Shown here one piece after another: positions 13,801 through 27,644 of a stretch of 64,000 nt of DNA. The position numbers were made by a program, and so were the translations under genes. Position 1 is the first letter of the stretch; every line of letters begins with the position of its first letter. This DNA comes from Sipunculus nudus (lineage: Eukaryota; Annelida; Sipuncula; Golfingiida; Sipunculidae): assembly GCA_026874595.1 (NCBI GenBank), contig CM049322.1, forward strand, positions 46,683,340 to 46,747,339, in the 5' to 3' direction. The notes under the pieces were generated by a model. The model did not search any database. It was given only the letters and a program-made list of their open reading frames with translations, and was not told the DNA's origin.

Positions 13801-14265
13801 GGAAATTCTAATATACAAGTTTACACAGAATTAGCATCTGTCAGACAGTTAGCTAAATTCTCCCAATAATGACAGTTAGTTCCTGGTAGCAGCTTAGCTC
13901 CGCTCTGATATATTAAACCAGAAACAGTCCCAACAATAATTGTGAATATGGCTGATATGCTTGCTAATGTCACAGGCTGTGGTTTTATATATTGTTCATA
14001 TCGGTGTTACATGGTTTATAAGGACTGAACTATTTACAGGAAAGATATACGGTCTGCTTGAAGTGGGTTGTGAGCAATCACAGTATCAGTGGTGTCAGCT
14101 GCAAAAGTGTTACAGTTTGTCGGATCATATTCATATTCACGAGGCTTCGAGAGCTGTGTGCATACTTATTCCTAAGTGAATTATTGGCAATACTCGCTGG
14201 GCTTTAAGACCCATATGATCAAGTCGCAAAAAAACGAGTGTATATGATATTATACACATCTCCAA
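10883..14265. other. Non-coding stretch with one ACACA-rich tract
   Basis: No exon-like frames with flanking splice sites seen. A small imperfect inverted repeat lies near 12245-12320 (GGTTGAGGCGGTC vs CCGCTCAACCGCC). Confidence 0.35.
13290..13730. repeat. Cryptically simple ACACA-rich tract
   Basis: Dense ACACA/CACAC words of irregular spacing. Cys-rich open frames on the minus strand are a by-product of TGTG-rich composition. Confidence 0.45.
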
Positions 14266-14515
14266 GTCGGTAGTCAAGTCCATACTATCGGAGTCATGGG
14301 TGCAAGTCCGAGTCCTTGAGATTCGAGTTCAAATCTACCCTGCTCGAGTCCAAGTGATATGGAACCCGAGTTTAAGTTCAAGGCCGATCCCAATACACAT
14401 TTCATTATAAGAACTGGATAAAGACAAATTTAGATTACCACATGTGCTCTAATGTTAATTACGCTCTTTAAATGAATGTGTAATTAAATGTACCTTCCGA
14501 TGCAGAGCAATTTGG

Positions 14516-14552
<37 letters not shown>

Positions 14553-14750
14553 TTTTAATATATATCGAGTGAATTGCTCGCATATGTATTTAAGCCTCCT
14601 TGGTATTTGAAAGAGATTTTCTTTTTTGATAAACTGCACTCGAGGTATTATATATTATGAATGGGCTGACAGCCTATGATCCTTGAGTCCACGTCGAAGT
14701 GCCTAAAAAGTGGACCCGAATCCGGACTCGAGTCCAAGTGCTTGATTACG
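14266..14750 (+). repeat. Degenerate GAGTCCAAGT minisatellite in two blocks
   Basis: Variants of GAGTCCAAGT recur at 14266-14390 and again at 14685-14750 (for example GGACTCGAGTCCAAGTGCTT). The two blocks are separated by about 290 nt containing an (AT)n tract at 14517-14548. Confidence 0.6.
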
Positions 14751-17385
14751 TCTAATAGTGTATTCTATAAACACAATATAATAGTGAAACTGTAAAATTA
14801 TAAACGGCATTTTTTTGTCTTCAGAATTAGCATCAGATCTTTTGACGCAAATATCTTACAAGATGATATAGTGGTAAGGGTCTTTTATGCATGAGTAAAC
14901 GTTAACAATTGCAAGTTTTCCTTGAATTTGTCGTATATCCTTGTACGAAACAATACCAATCCCGTACTTATTGGATACTCATATTTATTAATCAGAGTTC
15001 TTAGCCTATATAATCTTACAACTTTGGGTCAGTTTTATCTTTGCTAACGAGTGTTCAGCTGGAAAATGCTTACCTTCACAAACGAGTTTCCGGCTGCACC
15101 AGCTAGTTGTCTGTCCCCTCTATCTACACAAAAGAGCTGTATCCCGTATTATATTCATGCATTTTGCATATATTTCAACATGTATTGTTAACAAATAAGG
15201 ACACTGATTATATTTTTAGCATGGGAACCCTAATTTTTGCCCGGTTTTATATTGATATATATTATTTTATAACATTATGGTTTTCATATTGAATTGAGAC
15301 ACTGGTCGTCTGGAGTATCGGCTTAGTGCGTTTATAAATGTCCCACTCCTGCGAATGTCTTTATCACCTTGGCCTGTAGGCACCTTTCGTTCAAGAAATT
15401 TCACTACAGCTGTTAACTAAATAACTCATACAACACGTTGACCCTACATGCATTATGGTCTTAATATTAAGACTTTTGTCATAAACACCACCACCTTGCA
15501 GGCTTTCCGACATGGCTCTGTTTTTGCATTACAATGGTGTTTTGCACTGTGATTACTGATAATTGAACCAAGATATTTCATTTCATCGACCGCCTTTTGC
15601 AACCTGTAATGCATATAGCATTTAGGCTCCTAACAGGAGCACAGTCCCCACTGAACCAGCGCAAATCCAATAGCCCCTACTCCACCACAACGAAAAAAAT
15701 GTAACTTATGCTAAACGGAAAAAAATATTTTATTATATGCAGACCAGAAGAAAGCACATTGAAAATAGAAGCGAACTGACCTCAACATGTAAACACAAGA
15801 CCAAACACCTGCTTTTAACGTTAAGTAATCACACAAATCCTTATGGAACCAGCGCAACACAATAGCCACCTGAGGCCCAACAACAGCCCCACCGAACCGA
15901 ATAACACCAGACTAATCCCATCTATTATGGCGAGCTTCTGTGCAGTTCAGTTAGTACCTGAAGAAGGAGCCGGCTTGACACTTGTTCTCACGAAACAGTT
16001 CTTTTGTACATAAAGTAAAACTAACTGTTTATGGAGCGACGCCTTGTGAGGATGAATAAAATTATTATGCACCTGTAGGTTTGTCAAATATCAGACAACA
16101 TTTAGGTAGATTATTATGTTCATAACATTAAAATGTGTTTGATGAGAAACCATCAGGTGAGAAGAGTGGCTTATTATTATTCACTTTAAAAGTATTGTGT
16201 TTGCATGGTTGACTGTATGCATGTTGTAGTTAGTACTCAATCGTTGCCCTTAATATGGATTCTCTGTAGCCTACCAGTCGCCACAACAGTCACAAAACAA
16301 AGTTCATTAGTTAGGGGCCGCTTGTCTTGTTCTGATAGGATTTGTCATTCTTTGGTTAAACGTTACACGGAAATTGTTTGAACGATTCTTGGGATACCGG
16401 CTAAGAATTAATTCCTAGATCGCTGCTTGTTGGCTATAATGTATTTTCAGAGGTTTGAAGTTGTGCATCCTCTCAAGTGTATTAATCTTCGGTGAAAAGT
16501 TTCCCAGGAATGACATCTTCCTGATCCCAACTGGCAGCCTTTTTGTTTTCCTTACAGTACACATCGCCGTATGAGGGAAAATTTTCGGCTAAGAATTCAA
16601 ATCATCATCTTGAAGAATTGGTTAGATACCACAAACTTCAGCCAGGGCTCACAAGGCTTGCGAGTAATTCATTCAAGACTTCATCTGCCGTGCTTATGCT
16701 TGTCACACTCTGCCCCCCCCCCCCCCATCTCTAACCTTTTCCTGTTCTACACCCTTATATGTCTCCCTGTCTCTTTTACTTTGACCCCCTTCCTTGTTCA
16801 TGATAAAAAACGCTCACACTAAGTAGCAGATATAAGTATCTCATCAGGTGATCCCATGCATATTACAAATAAAAACGTCTTACAAGGCATTGTTCAAATT
16901 GATTTTAAAAAAGGGTTACAGGGCCTAAACCTTAATATAAATTTCTTTCGTATCTATAAATTGCAATCGTATTATATAGTATTATACTTCGTGTACACTG
17001 TATTTTTATGCACTGAAACATTTCAAGAAAGAACATAAAACATAACATGTTGTAATAAAAGTCATTAACACATTGTTGGAGGTAAACTTTATTTACACGT
17101 TCTCATAAGTTTAGGAGGATATATCCATATTTATATTTATCCTTTGATATGACCATAAGAGGTTAAACACAATATTATTAACATAAGCTGAATTATATAA
17201 GCTTGAAGAATTAAAAACGGTACTCATGTCACCAAAAGGTCTTAACCAGGTGATTGTGAGATTGTTCATCTATCACAGTAATAAAGTTTTCAACAAAAAT
17301 GTCTTTTTTTGAACTGGTGGGTTATGACAAAACTCTATAGACACCTTGCTGAAAATTTATTAACAACCCTCCCTCCCTCCCTGTC
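14751..17385. other. Non-coding stretch
   Basis: Contains two loosely similar CCAGCGCAA...CAATAGCC segments (15655 and 15848) and a C14 run at 16713-16727. No gene seen. Confidence 0.35.
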
Positions 17386-17586
<201 letters not shown>

Positions 17587-20500
17587 AAAACGGCTTTTTA
17601 CATTTTAATCGCGATTCCACATTTTTTTAATCTGCAACAGTAAAATATAACCTGCAAATAACCATACTTCTCTGGGACGTGCAAATAACGTTATCGCTTT
17701 GCCATGACTGCCTATCATATATATTTAATTATATCTGTTAAGTATCTTTATCTGTATCTTTCATAACTATTATTTTCTTGGGTTTACATTTGGCATACAA
17801 AAAAATCATTTTTGACTTATCAAATGAAACGAACGAACAAGCACTTCTTAACTTATATTGCAATTTTAGGAAACGGAAGCCGACAATAGATTCGATTTTC
17901 CATGAATTGCTCAGACTTAGCTATTCACTTAAACTGCATGGGGCGCTTGAGTTTTGTTCAGTTTGTTTTATGTTTTAAGCTCTGCATAAAGTTTTCGAGT
18001 AAAGTTGATATGATTCCTTTTGACATTCTGCTCGAAATTAGCGCGGACATTTATAAAGCCGTATGTGACCAAGCAGATTAAGCGGTAGTGGGTCTAATTT
18101 CATCTCCTGGCAAGGGAAATACGTTAGTCCACAATTTCCAGTTTATTTCAGGTAACCCCACGCGAATAAAATTATTTTTTTCCTATCCTATCTGATCAGG
18201 TTTATATGTCGAATTATTGTGCTTACAGCTCATGATCTTTTATATAAGTTTTCAGAACTAACTGAAGGTCCTTCTACAGATCAAGGTTTGCCTTTTCTTT
18301 AAAATGACCTTAACTTTTTCATTTTACATTTTCATATTCTGACAGCTAAATTATTATCTACAATATGGTTTGTGAAAACTGGTTAACTGCTCTAATATGG
18401 AGAATATTCACTATACTCCGTTCAACGACGCATGGTTCACCCTTTTTTGAGAGGAAAAAAAGTAAAGTTAGATATCAGAATAATTCTTACAAATTGTGGT
18501 AGAAGAAACATCAGCCTAATTTTCCATCATACAGATAAAACTGTACCTTGCATGTTGTTTTCACAATCGATTTTCTTTCTAAAATGTGCGAACCAGTCTA
18601 CCAACTTTGCAAAAGTTTCTCCAAGTGGTGTTTGTAAACAGGGGGTCAAGGACGTTGCCCTGGATTGGCTGGATGATTCTATTATACTAGAGGGGTTACC
18701 GTGTGTTTTATGTTGTTGCTGTGCTGTACTGACAGTCGAGCGTGTTTTGTTCACTGTGTTGGTTGTAAATTAGGATATCTACCCATTTTAATCCAAACTT
18801 ACAATGTAAATTTAATTATGAAAGATATAAATATGTGGTTGTTGGTGAGAGAGCAGATCATAAATATAATTAATCTTTGATTTTTTACGGGCAATGTTGA
18901 ATGGACAAGCCCATGTTCCCAATCTCATCCTTTATCCTGGCTTAGGACTGTCAGGAAAACCAAGATATAACGTTTTCCATGCGGTATAAAAAAAAGAGAA
19001 TATCATAAAACAGCCAACAAGAATACAAGGTGGCCAATACCCACGTGTTGCTCCATCCGTGCAGTGATCCCTCTGAAATAAAAAGAAAGTATTTTTAATA
19101 ATAATAAGCCTATTTGTATCTACCACCGGTAGTACTAATAATGACATAATTATATTAGAACCCGCTCATAATACAGTACGGTTACTTATAATGATTATAA
19201 TAAAATAATACTACACACATATATCTATATATGTATAATGCATCGTATATATATATATACATATATGTAGATATTTAAAGTAAAATACAAGGTTTATTAA
19301 TTTAACTGAGGAATAATAAAGTGATAATATTTTAAATCAATTATTGCATATAGGCCTATATTCTCTTTATTTTGATTACTTATGCGAAAAATAATTATAT
19401 ATAGAATAGTAAACTTTGTCTATTTACATATGAATATGCGTTGTCATAGGAAAGGTACTTCAATTTTTTTAAATTACAAAATTTTTAAAATAGTACTTCA
19501 TCACCAGTGGACGAGGGCACCCCCGGAGCCATCCCACTGGATATCTGCTTTCCTGTAGAATTCACAACGCCATTGCAGGGAAACCGTGATGGATGTAATC
19601 GCATCACGGAAGTCTCTGCTGAAACATGTTATTGGTTTGTGTTTGGAAATATATGTTGTCAAGGAGATGAACCCGCATACCGATATGTACCTATATAATA
19701 ATAATAACGATAATAATAATAATAATAATAAAAATAATAATAATAATAATATATGTTATTTTTTATGACATTGACAATAATAATGAAATATGATTAAATT
19801 TAAAAATGTAATAATAAACAAAGGAATATATAAAAAGCATTTAAAGGACGTTCACATACACATATACTCCATCATCTATTTAGACGAAATGCTCAAAAGC
19901 AGTACCAATCTAATGCATGCATTAAATTACTATTACCTGTCCATACATCCTCGGTGGAACCATGTTTCACATGTGTCGCAGCCGATCCAAGCGTTCTCTG
20001 CACCCTTGGTAGCCCAGGGTTTCAGGCTACAGAGCGAGAGAGAGAGGGATAAGGCTTATTCAGGTAAGTTAATTATAAAATCTTGACCCTGTTGGCCAAG
20101 TTAATTACCTTTTTGTCTGTACATTGCAATCTCATGAAACAGGATTCACATAGCCGCCGCACTGACACGAAAGTTTTATCGCAGTTACTGATATACAGGA
20201 ACCAATAGTATGCCGTTTCAACTGTATATAACTCTTCATCGTTAGAATCATATCAGTAACGATAAAGTATTAATAAAATTATGTAATTACTACGGGAATG
20301 CCGTTCCAGTTACAATTGAAACGTTTCCAATGCGCAAGCGCGTGATCAAAGACCCATGAATATCACGGGTCATTTTCTATGAACTAGAAACTAAATAATT
20401 TAAATTAATACGGTTGAGTATTTTGTGTTTTACCTTTTACAGTAACATGCAAGCAAATAGAAGGACACCACTTTGAGATTATTTAATTTATGTTCAGGTG

Positions 20501-21659
20501 AATGGTACTTTTCATTAAAATACATTTTAGTGTGTATAATATAAGGCAACCTTTTTTTGTGGATATTGTGAAACAGCCTATTACGGAGGACACACCATGT
20601 GGTATAACTGTGATTCGCACAGACCACGCATGTAACAGTGTGAATTCATGTCACAATCGGGATATCGGAGACCATAAAAAAGGAATGCAAGTAAGGTTCA
20701 CAAAATAATGAATGATATCCCCGACAACTTTGTTTAAATTACGCAAACTGTACTTAGTGTAAACAAAGTCAAAGTAATCTATCCAGAAAACGAGAAGAGA
20801 AAAACAGCGCAATATTATAAATATGGCACTTGAAGATTGCTTCAATGTTAGATTTTATTTTAAACCGCAGGAATTCAAAATTTAGATTTCATTTTAATGA
20901 TTGTGCTTTATCCAGGCGCTACCAGCAAAACGCTTTTGGTGGTTGTGTCTTATCCTTCCGAAGATGATTTAATCAACCATATAAACATGACATATGTACA
21001 TTTCTCGTACAAGTGGACATAAGTCCACTTGGCGTTCAACACCGGACCGACATGGTAATGAAGATGGTTGATCCAAATATTGCACAGTTTACGAGAGTGT
21101 GTAATACCTTATATTTTCTTATTTCCAAAGGTAAAGACATAATCTATTTCTATTTACCCCTGTGGATGTTTTACTGGTCTCTCTGATAAGGTAGCTTTCA
21201 TTACTTCTGGGCATATCAGTTCAGAATATTTTCATTCAATAAATCACATCAAACATTGAACGAGTATGTTACAGTTTAAATACTTTATTATTCACTCATT
21301 AGTCGGAGTAATGGCTCCTGCAACCTTTGGCCTAGAACTTTCCTGATATCCCGGAAAACATGCCGACAGCGGTACTGGTAAAGGCTACACGTGTTCTGTT
21401 TGCGAGAGCTCTCCCAAATTATGAAAAACAAATATTATTCGCAAGGTGACTGGCGGTTTACAGTTAAATCAGTGACCTGATAGGCTGCACGGAACAATTA
21501 TGCTCGTTCTTCATTAATTAACATTGCTATAAAGGTCAAGTAAGTTTATGGTGAGGTGAATTATTCCGGATCTTGTATAAAACTATATGCAGTATATGGA
21601 AACATGAATACACAGCTATCACGGAATATTGATAAAGGTAGTCTACAGTAAGGAATGTT
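17587..21659. other. Non-coding stretch
   Basis: A 113-codon plus frame (18432-18773) and its 75-codon antisense frame show no motif and no splice support. An (AAT)n tract is listed separately. Confidence 0.35.
19697..19752. repeat. (AAT)n microsatellite
   Basis: Imperfect ATA-ATA repeats; gives Asn-rich spurious frames. Confidence 0.85.
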
Positions 21660-21808
21660 CATCTACTTATTCCCTACTAAAACGGTTTATTATATTACCC
21701 CATTACTCCATAATGAAAAGGTTTATTTCATTGCTTCCCACTAAAACGGCTTATTTTCCCTTTCCCTACTGGAACGGCATATTTCAATGAACCAAGTGGT
21801 TTACAAAC

Positions 21809-21864
<56 letters not shown>

Positions 21865-22060
21865 TTAATGCTCTATACTGCAACGATTTGTTATTTTTAT
21901 CCCTACTGAAACAGCTTATTTTATCTTTCACTACTGAAACGGCTTATTTTTTCTACTCATTACTGAAATGGCTTATATAATAAGCCTGAAAAAGGTTTAT
22001 TTCATTTCTCCCTACTAAAAAGGCTGATGCCTGTGCTTTCCACGGAAACGGAATATATTT
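21660..22060 (+). repeat. ~32-bp degenerate minisatellite interrupted by (AT)n
   Basis: About ten variants of CCCTACTGAAACGGCTTATT followed by a T/C-rich spacer lie on both sides of an (AT)n run at 21814-21861. Reading frames through it are repeat artefacts. Confidence 0.7.
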
Positions 22061-22387
22061 GTACAATGTCTCCATTAAATTCATTTTTTGTGCTTCAAAT
22101 ATACACGTGGCCCTTAGATGGTATTACGGTATGATGATTCACAGGTTCTTTTGTCTGTTGTTTATCTGTCAAACGATCGTTCAGGCAAAACTAAATCCGG
22201 GAAAGGCTGTTTACATGTAATGGTTTACTAAACTGTCTAATGCACTGTGGTTCTTGTCGCTAAGATCTTTATCATGCATGCTATTAGCATGCATCCTGTC
22301 AGTACTGTAGCTGACAAACGGACAGCTAAGCTGCAACCTGTGCTTTCTAACGTATTATTATTATAAGTGGAAAGGTTCACAATCATC
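22061..22387 (+). other. 5' flank of gene A
   Basis: Likely contains the promoter or 5' UTR of gene A. I see no TATA box or initiator that I would call. Confidence 0.35.
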
Positions 22388-25300
22388 ATGCGGATCTATC
22401 TATGGATAAATATGTGCCTTCTTTTCTGTCTGTTTTTGGCAGAAGGTAATAACCTGGTTTTGCTTAGATTTTGACTAATTTATTGCAATAATCATGAAAA
22501 AGAAATATAACTTGCACCAATGAATGTGATTTAATAGTCTATTTTTATATTGCGATACAAAATATTTTAAAATAATTGGTACTTCTTAATAAATTCGGAA
22601 TAATAGTGATTATTGGAAATACAATATAAAATTTAAAACATTTAACCATGAGAGTCGTCATGTTAAATCTTTTAAGTGCAATTTTTGTCTGATCACCATA
22701 ACATGTTAGCTGCCTTCCTCATTTCAGGATCATCAGAAACGTTAGAGCGATACGGCGGCTTCTCTGCAGACTGTGAAGACCGCAAAAAGTTTGTGATTAC
22801 AAAGGTGGCGGACATCAACGGCAATAAAAGTCTAAGTATGGAACTTCAGTTCCTCAACGAAAGGTGCAAATTCCGCACCAATTGTTCAATAAATCAAGGA
22901 GATATCCAGAGTGCATTCAGGAGAAGAAATATAGCATGGTACGTGAACAAACGGAAGCTGTCTGTTAGCCATATATGTGTGGACAACACCTTTGGTTTTA
23001 AAGGATGTCCTGATAACACTGTCGCCTTTCAGAAGAATAACCAGTATGCGATACTGAGTGAAGACTACATGGCAGACAAAGTGCAACAAAGGACATGCGA
23101 TATCAGCATTACTTTAGCCCAAGGTACTGAAATGGAGTTCACGGTAATAAATTGTAAGAATGTTATTTTTACCGAAAACGGGAAGCCGTTAACGTGTGAT
23201 GATTTTCCAAACTTTATAAGGTCATCATTGAATTTATCATACACTGCGTCTTCTGGCAATGAAGCTGGATTCCTATTCCTGGTTAAGGGTAAATATTTTA
23301 AATAATTCCTATTTAATAAATTTTTTCTATTACTATTTTTCTGCCAAGGTTCCTGTGATTGATATCATTACAGAATTGCACTCGTTCATGTCAATAAAGG
23401 CCCATCGTTGCTTTTCTTCTTACAGCATCTTTGTTTTTGTTAACTTTGCAATTTACACGTACTCTTGCCTGTGTTATGTTACAATAAGAGTATATGTGAT
23501 CTGCTTATATTGTAATGCAGCGTATTACTGGAATTATGTTTTTACTTTATTGCTTTGGCTGCATCAAATGATTCCGTTGTTCCAGCGTACAACATTTATG
23601 ATATTTCTATCCTATATATTTAATTATGCCTAAGGAGCGTTCCGGGCTCTCAATTATTTGAGTATATGAAGTCTTCATTTCCCAAAGAGCTCACTGTTTC
23701 TTAAGAACCTATTCCTACACATTTACCGACGCGCCATAGATGTCCTGCAGGATCCGCCTCAGAACAGTGTAAAACTTAAATCTCGTATAATCAGAACGTA
23801 TTATTGGTATTATCGTTTGTAATTGAATTGAATGGCAGGCAATGTATACTTTCTTAGAAACCAAAAACTCATGCAAAGTTGCTTTTCTGGTAGATATTTT
23901 TACATAAAAGACGGTGCCTTGGTATGTTACATTTGTTCACTTGGATTGTTTGAACAAACTTTTTTTTCCGTACCAGTTAATGGCTCAGTATATTATTATA
24001 CTGAGATCACGCGTTGTTACTTGTAAATTTCTAGAGACCGTCTATTATATCAATCAGCCCTATTTACCACTTGGAATTTTGCTGTCTTTAGGCTGCCTTT
24101 ATGTATTCCAATTATCAGTTTCAGAGTACCTTCAAACTACAGCCGCCATGGAAAGTACCGGAAAGACAGGTTACACAGACGACCGTACCGAGCAACCTGG
24201 TTATCTAATGGGTGCGTACTTTGAATCAATGTATTACATCAAATGAAATACCTTTTCCGCAAGGATGCTCTCTTATTGTAATGGTCGCCTGCTGTGCACG
24301 GGTCAAGTGAACCAGCAATATATTATTATTGTTAAATAAAACAAGATACAAGATAACATATGTTTCTTGCATTTATCGTTTGAAATAAACCAAATACGAT
24401 TTTTCTTAAGCGATATCACGGATCCGAACCCTTACTGTTAGTCATCTGCAACAGATGTAACCAGTTTGACGGAAGTAGGCTATTCCACCAAATTTTGTTG
24501 CATGCTTGTCATCTAGCTGTGAATGGGAAAACATTTCACAACTGGTCTGGAACATTTACCTTTTTTTATATCTATTTGAATCTTTCGTCCAATGGTATCC
24601 GTCTGAAAGTCAAATTTAGGAAGCCAATATAATCGAAAAGACACATCTAGTCAATAAACTAAATTAGCAAATCTAAGGTGGAACATTTCATTGGATCTTC
24701 TGTTCTTCCAAACAGTTGGGATGTCTGCATCTGCTGGCGTTGTTTACCGATACTTGTGAATAATATGTACCATCCTGAAAGTCAATACATGTATTTGTAT
24801 TTTAGAGTCCAAATCTAAGGGAATCATATTTTAACCTGAGATACATCTTGTCATTTATTTCAGTTAAGATGGAAATTATGTATTTTGTTGTTTAATATTA
24901 TTCAGGACTGAGTTTATTGTTCATACTTTACACACACAAAATAATTGGATAACTAAGCGAACCTAATAAGCGAACAACTGAACAGATTGGGTGATTCTAA
25001 AGTTCTAAAGTTCTTTCAGTGTATTTAAGATGTAATTATTTTCATACAAACGGTACAAAATATGTAATTATTTTCATACACACGGTACAAACTCAGATAA
25101 AATAGTACTTTTGTCCGAAAAAAAAATTATTTTTAGAAGTGTCAATCATCTGTTTGATTGATTGTTTTGAACACATACATAAAATGTATCGTATATTCCA
25201 ATAAAACATGCGTTAGGCTTTTATGTATAATGGGTATTCGGAAAAGTGATTTTGGTATTGTATCTAAAAGAACAAAGGTAAAAAAAATGAAAAGCTACCT

Positions 25301-27115
25301 TTAAGGTGAAAGAGAAAGCAACGACAGTTTCATGAATGCGGAATCAATGTTAACAGAAAATTTGAAGGGTTGGATGATAATACTCATTTGATAATATCGT
25401 TAATTAAGGCTGAAGTTGTAAAATAAATGTTAACTTCTTTGCCGAGAATATTTTTTAATTATACACCTACAGGATCCAATATCAATATATATCTAAATTA
25501 AACGACAATTTAAGCCGTAAATGTGTACACACCAGTTTATCAACATAATGAAAATACTTTAGCTTATGTTATCAATTTAAAGGAATATGGTCAATTGGCT
25601 GTTGTTAAGACATTCACCGTTAGTAAAATGTTATTATTAACAGTATTACTTCGTTATATGTATGGCTCCTGAATTATTGGCATTGTTCTTATAATAATCA
25701 TTAAATTCATTACAAATTTAATAAATTCTTGTCTTTAGTATTGCACGACTGACTCCACTGTTTATTTCAAATTTTTAACCCAATTTTCAATAAGTATTTC
25801 TTCATTTATTCACACCAGCGAACGTTTGCATTTTAACGTGTTTTTTTGTTTCTATATGTTATATTTTTATGTAATGATCCGATGTTGTATTGGCATTTTT
25901 CTCACAATCTCAAAACATCATATCACATTCTCTAATGAAACTATTAAAACAAAAATAACCTAATTTCTCATTCAGATATCGCCACCTACGGTGTGGTGGG
26001 AGGTGTCGTGATCGGAATCCTCCTCTTTATTGTGTTTGGTGTAGGTATGCTTGTGGTTAAAAGGTGAGTGCTACTGGTTAGAATCTGATACGTGTGTGAC
26101 ATTGTATCATAAGAAAGAAACAGTGAAGCTTGGATGAATATAAAAATGATAAAAATAATCTTACGTTATCATTTTTCTTATTCGATTCCACTAATGTAAC
26201 TTTATAGCCAAAGTAGAAGACGAATTATATGTAGTACTAACTTCCTAACTAGATCTGTTGGTACTTTGATATTTATCACAAAGGTCCCTTTATTCGTATT
26301 TTTTTCAGCCAGTTCTAATTTTTCAACTATTTTATTAACTGTACAAGAATGGTTAGTTATATATAGTTATATATATATGGATATGTTGTTACGGGATGCA
26401 CGTATAAATGGTCGTAAAGTGTCTTTATTCAAATTTTTAGAGGTAACAGCCTCCATTCTGTATGCTGACTTACTTAAATCTTAATCTAAGTATGAAAAAC
26501 TTCATAGTTCTATTTCTGTTTTGGACTAAGTGAAAGGGCGGTAGCGCTCTTTTCCTATCATATACTTTTTTGTATCCTGGTGTTATCCAGGCCAGGTGTT
26601 TACCTCACCTGAGGGTCATGGGTCATGATGTCGAGTAACCCCCAAAAGACGAAATCGTTTTGGGAGTGATGTATGACTGTGGGCAATAGCTTTCCCACTA
26701 GGCCGACATAGCCCTGGGTGGGGCCGACCGTGAAATATCACCTGCTCAGTTGAGATTTTAACTCAGGTCCTCCCGATTTGAGTCCTGTGTCCTACCTCTA
26801 AACCCATTTGTTGTTATTCCAGTAACACGGTTGGAAAGTCGGACGTATGCACCACCAATATGGGTTCAAATCCGGGAGCAATTTTCCCAATAGCAAATTG
26901 TTTCTGTAACATATAGGGGATCGTCTAACTCGTCCAAGCCGAACTGTGGGTAATTATCTCCAGCTAGTTCATCAAAACTGTAACTCATTGATTAATAATC
27001 TTGTTCTGATTACAGAACGCTCTTTAGAGTGGGTGTATTACCGGGTGCACATAAAAGTGGGCTGAGCGGTCTCGCTAGTTAAGCCTCCTATAAAATCATA
27101 TATATATATATATAA

Positions 27116-27172
<57 letters not shown>

Positions 27173-27644
27173 TTGACTTATTATTTTGAAAATTTATTTT
27201 ATGTAAGCAACGCTGGTGTTTCGCAGGAAAAGGCATTCGTTCATTGGACCCAAAGTAGACGAAAGAGAATCAACAGGTAATGTTGGCGTGTCCGATGTGT
27301 ATAGTTTTATAAACGCCGAAAAGCCAAAGGATGGGGCAACTCCCACCGCAGATGCAAAATACAAAGTGCACGCACTCACCGACAAGGAGAAGAAGAAGCT
27401 ATCAGCGTGCGCATCCGGAGAGCACAAACACGAGGACAGGAAGAAGGAATGTCAATTGTCAAAGTGTGTGGTAGTCAACGAAACAGAAGCTGGCAGTTCC
27501 CCTGCAGAGGGCGCTTACGCTGTGGCAGAGGTGGGTGGGTTCAACGAATCTGAGAACACACAGCGCTGTCCACAAGACAACCCTGACCCTACATACCAAA
27601 CACTTGATCCAAAATTTTACTGGATAGAACACCAATCTTCCTGA
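22388..27644 (+). CDS. Gene A: SUEL-like/CUB-like type I transmembrane receptor, five exons, 405 aa
   Basis: Predicted exons are 22388-22445, 22728-23288, 24119-24211, 25976-26063 and 27227-27644 (stop TGA); all introns are GT/AG, and the lengths sum to 406 codons. Exon 1 encodes a hydrophobic signal peptide (MRIYLWINMCLLFCLFLAEG). Residues 20-206 form one phase-1/phase-1 exon. Its first half resembles a SUEL/Gal_Lectin domain (C35, ERCKFRTNC at C66/C72, HICV at C103). Its second half resembles a CUB domain (C113, C143, C162, C176, ending AGFLFLVKG). N-glycosylation sequons are at N71 and N188. A 31-residue stalk exon precedes a Gly-rich transmembrane segment (about 243-265), then a basic stop-transfer run. 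The 139-residue tail has tyrosines at 292 (YSFI), 312, 364, 390 (YQTL) and 398. An unused-looking donor (CAACAG then GTAATG) near 27274 might shorten the tail. It is likely a surface receptor or adhesion protein; the ligand is unknown. Exon structure is supported by paralog B; function is inferred. Confidence 0.85.
26580..26812 (-). repeat. tRNA-derived SINE-like repeat, family 2, inside intron 4 of gene A
   Basis: The minus-strand head reads TTTAGAGGTAGGACACAGG, then a B-box-like CTGAGTTAAAATC. The body carries TTTTGGGGGTTACTCGAC and ATCATGACCCA, matching the copy near 1570-1845. It lies antisense to gene A within its last intron. Confidence 0.6.
26820..27080 (+). repeat. Second SINE-like tRNA head in intron 4 of gene A
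   Basis: CGGTTGGAAAGTCGGACGTA followed by ATATGGGTTCAAATCCGGG gives A- and B-box-like segments in plus orientation, back to back with the minus-strand SINE just upstream. The downstream 200 nt up to the (AT)n tract may be its body. Confidence 0.45.
27100..27175. repeat. (AT)n microsatellite in intron 4 of gene A
   Basis: TATATA tract with interruptions, ending about 50 nt before the acceptor of the last exon. Confidence 0.85.

Noticed and set aside
18432-18773. 113-codon plus frame and 75-codon antisense frame
   Set aside because: No recognisable domain; both strands open over the same stretch, no splice signals or paralog support. Could be an unknown TE piece.
23259-23633. 124-codon frame after the ectodomain exon of gene A
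   Set aside because: It lies in intron 2 beyond a good GT donor at 23289, and is AT-rich with no paralog match.
27274-27644. Splice donor inside the last exon of gene A as a real junction
   Set aside because: CAG|GTAATG fits the consensus, but the frame stays open for about 120 more codons with balanced composition and ends normally; kept as a possible alternative form only.
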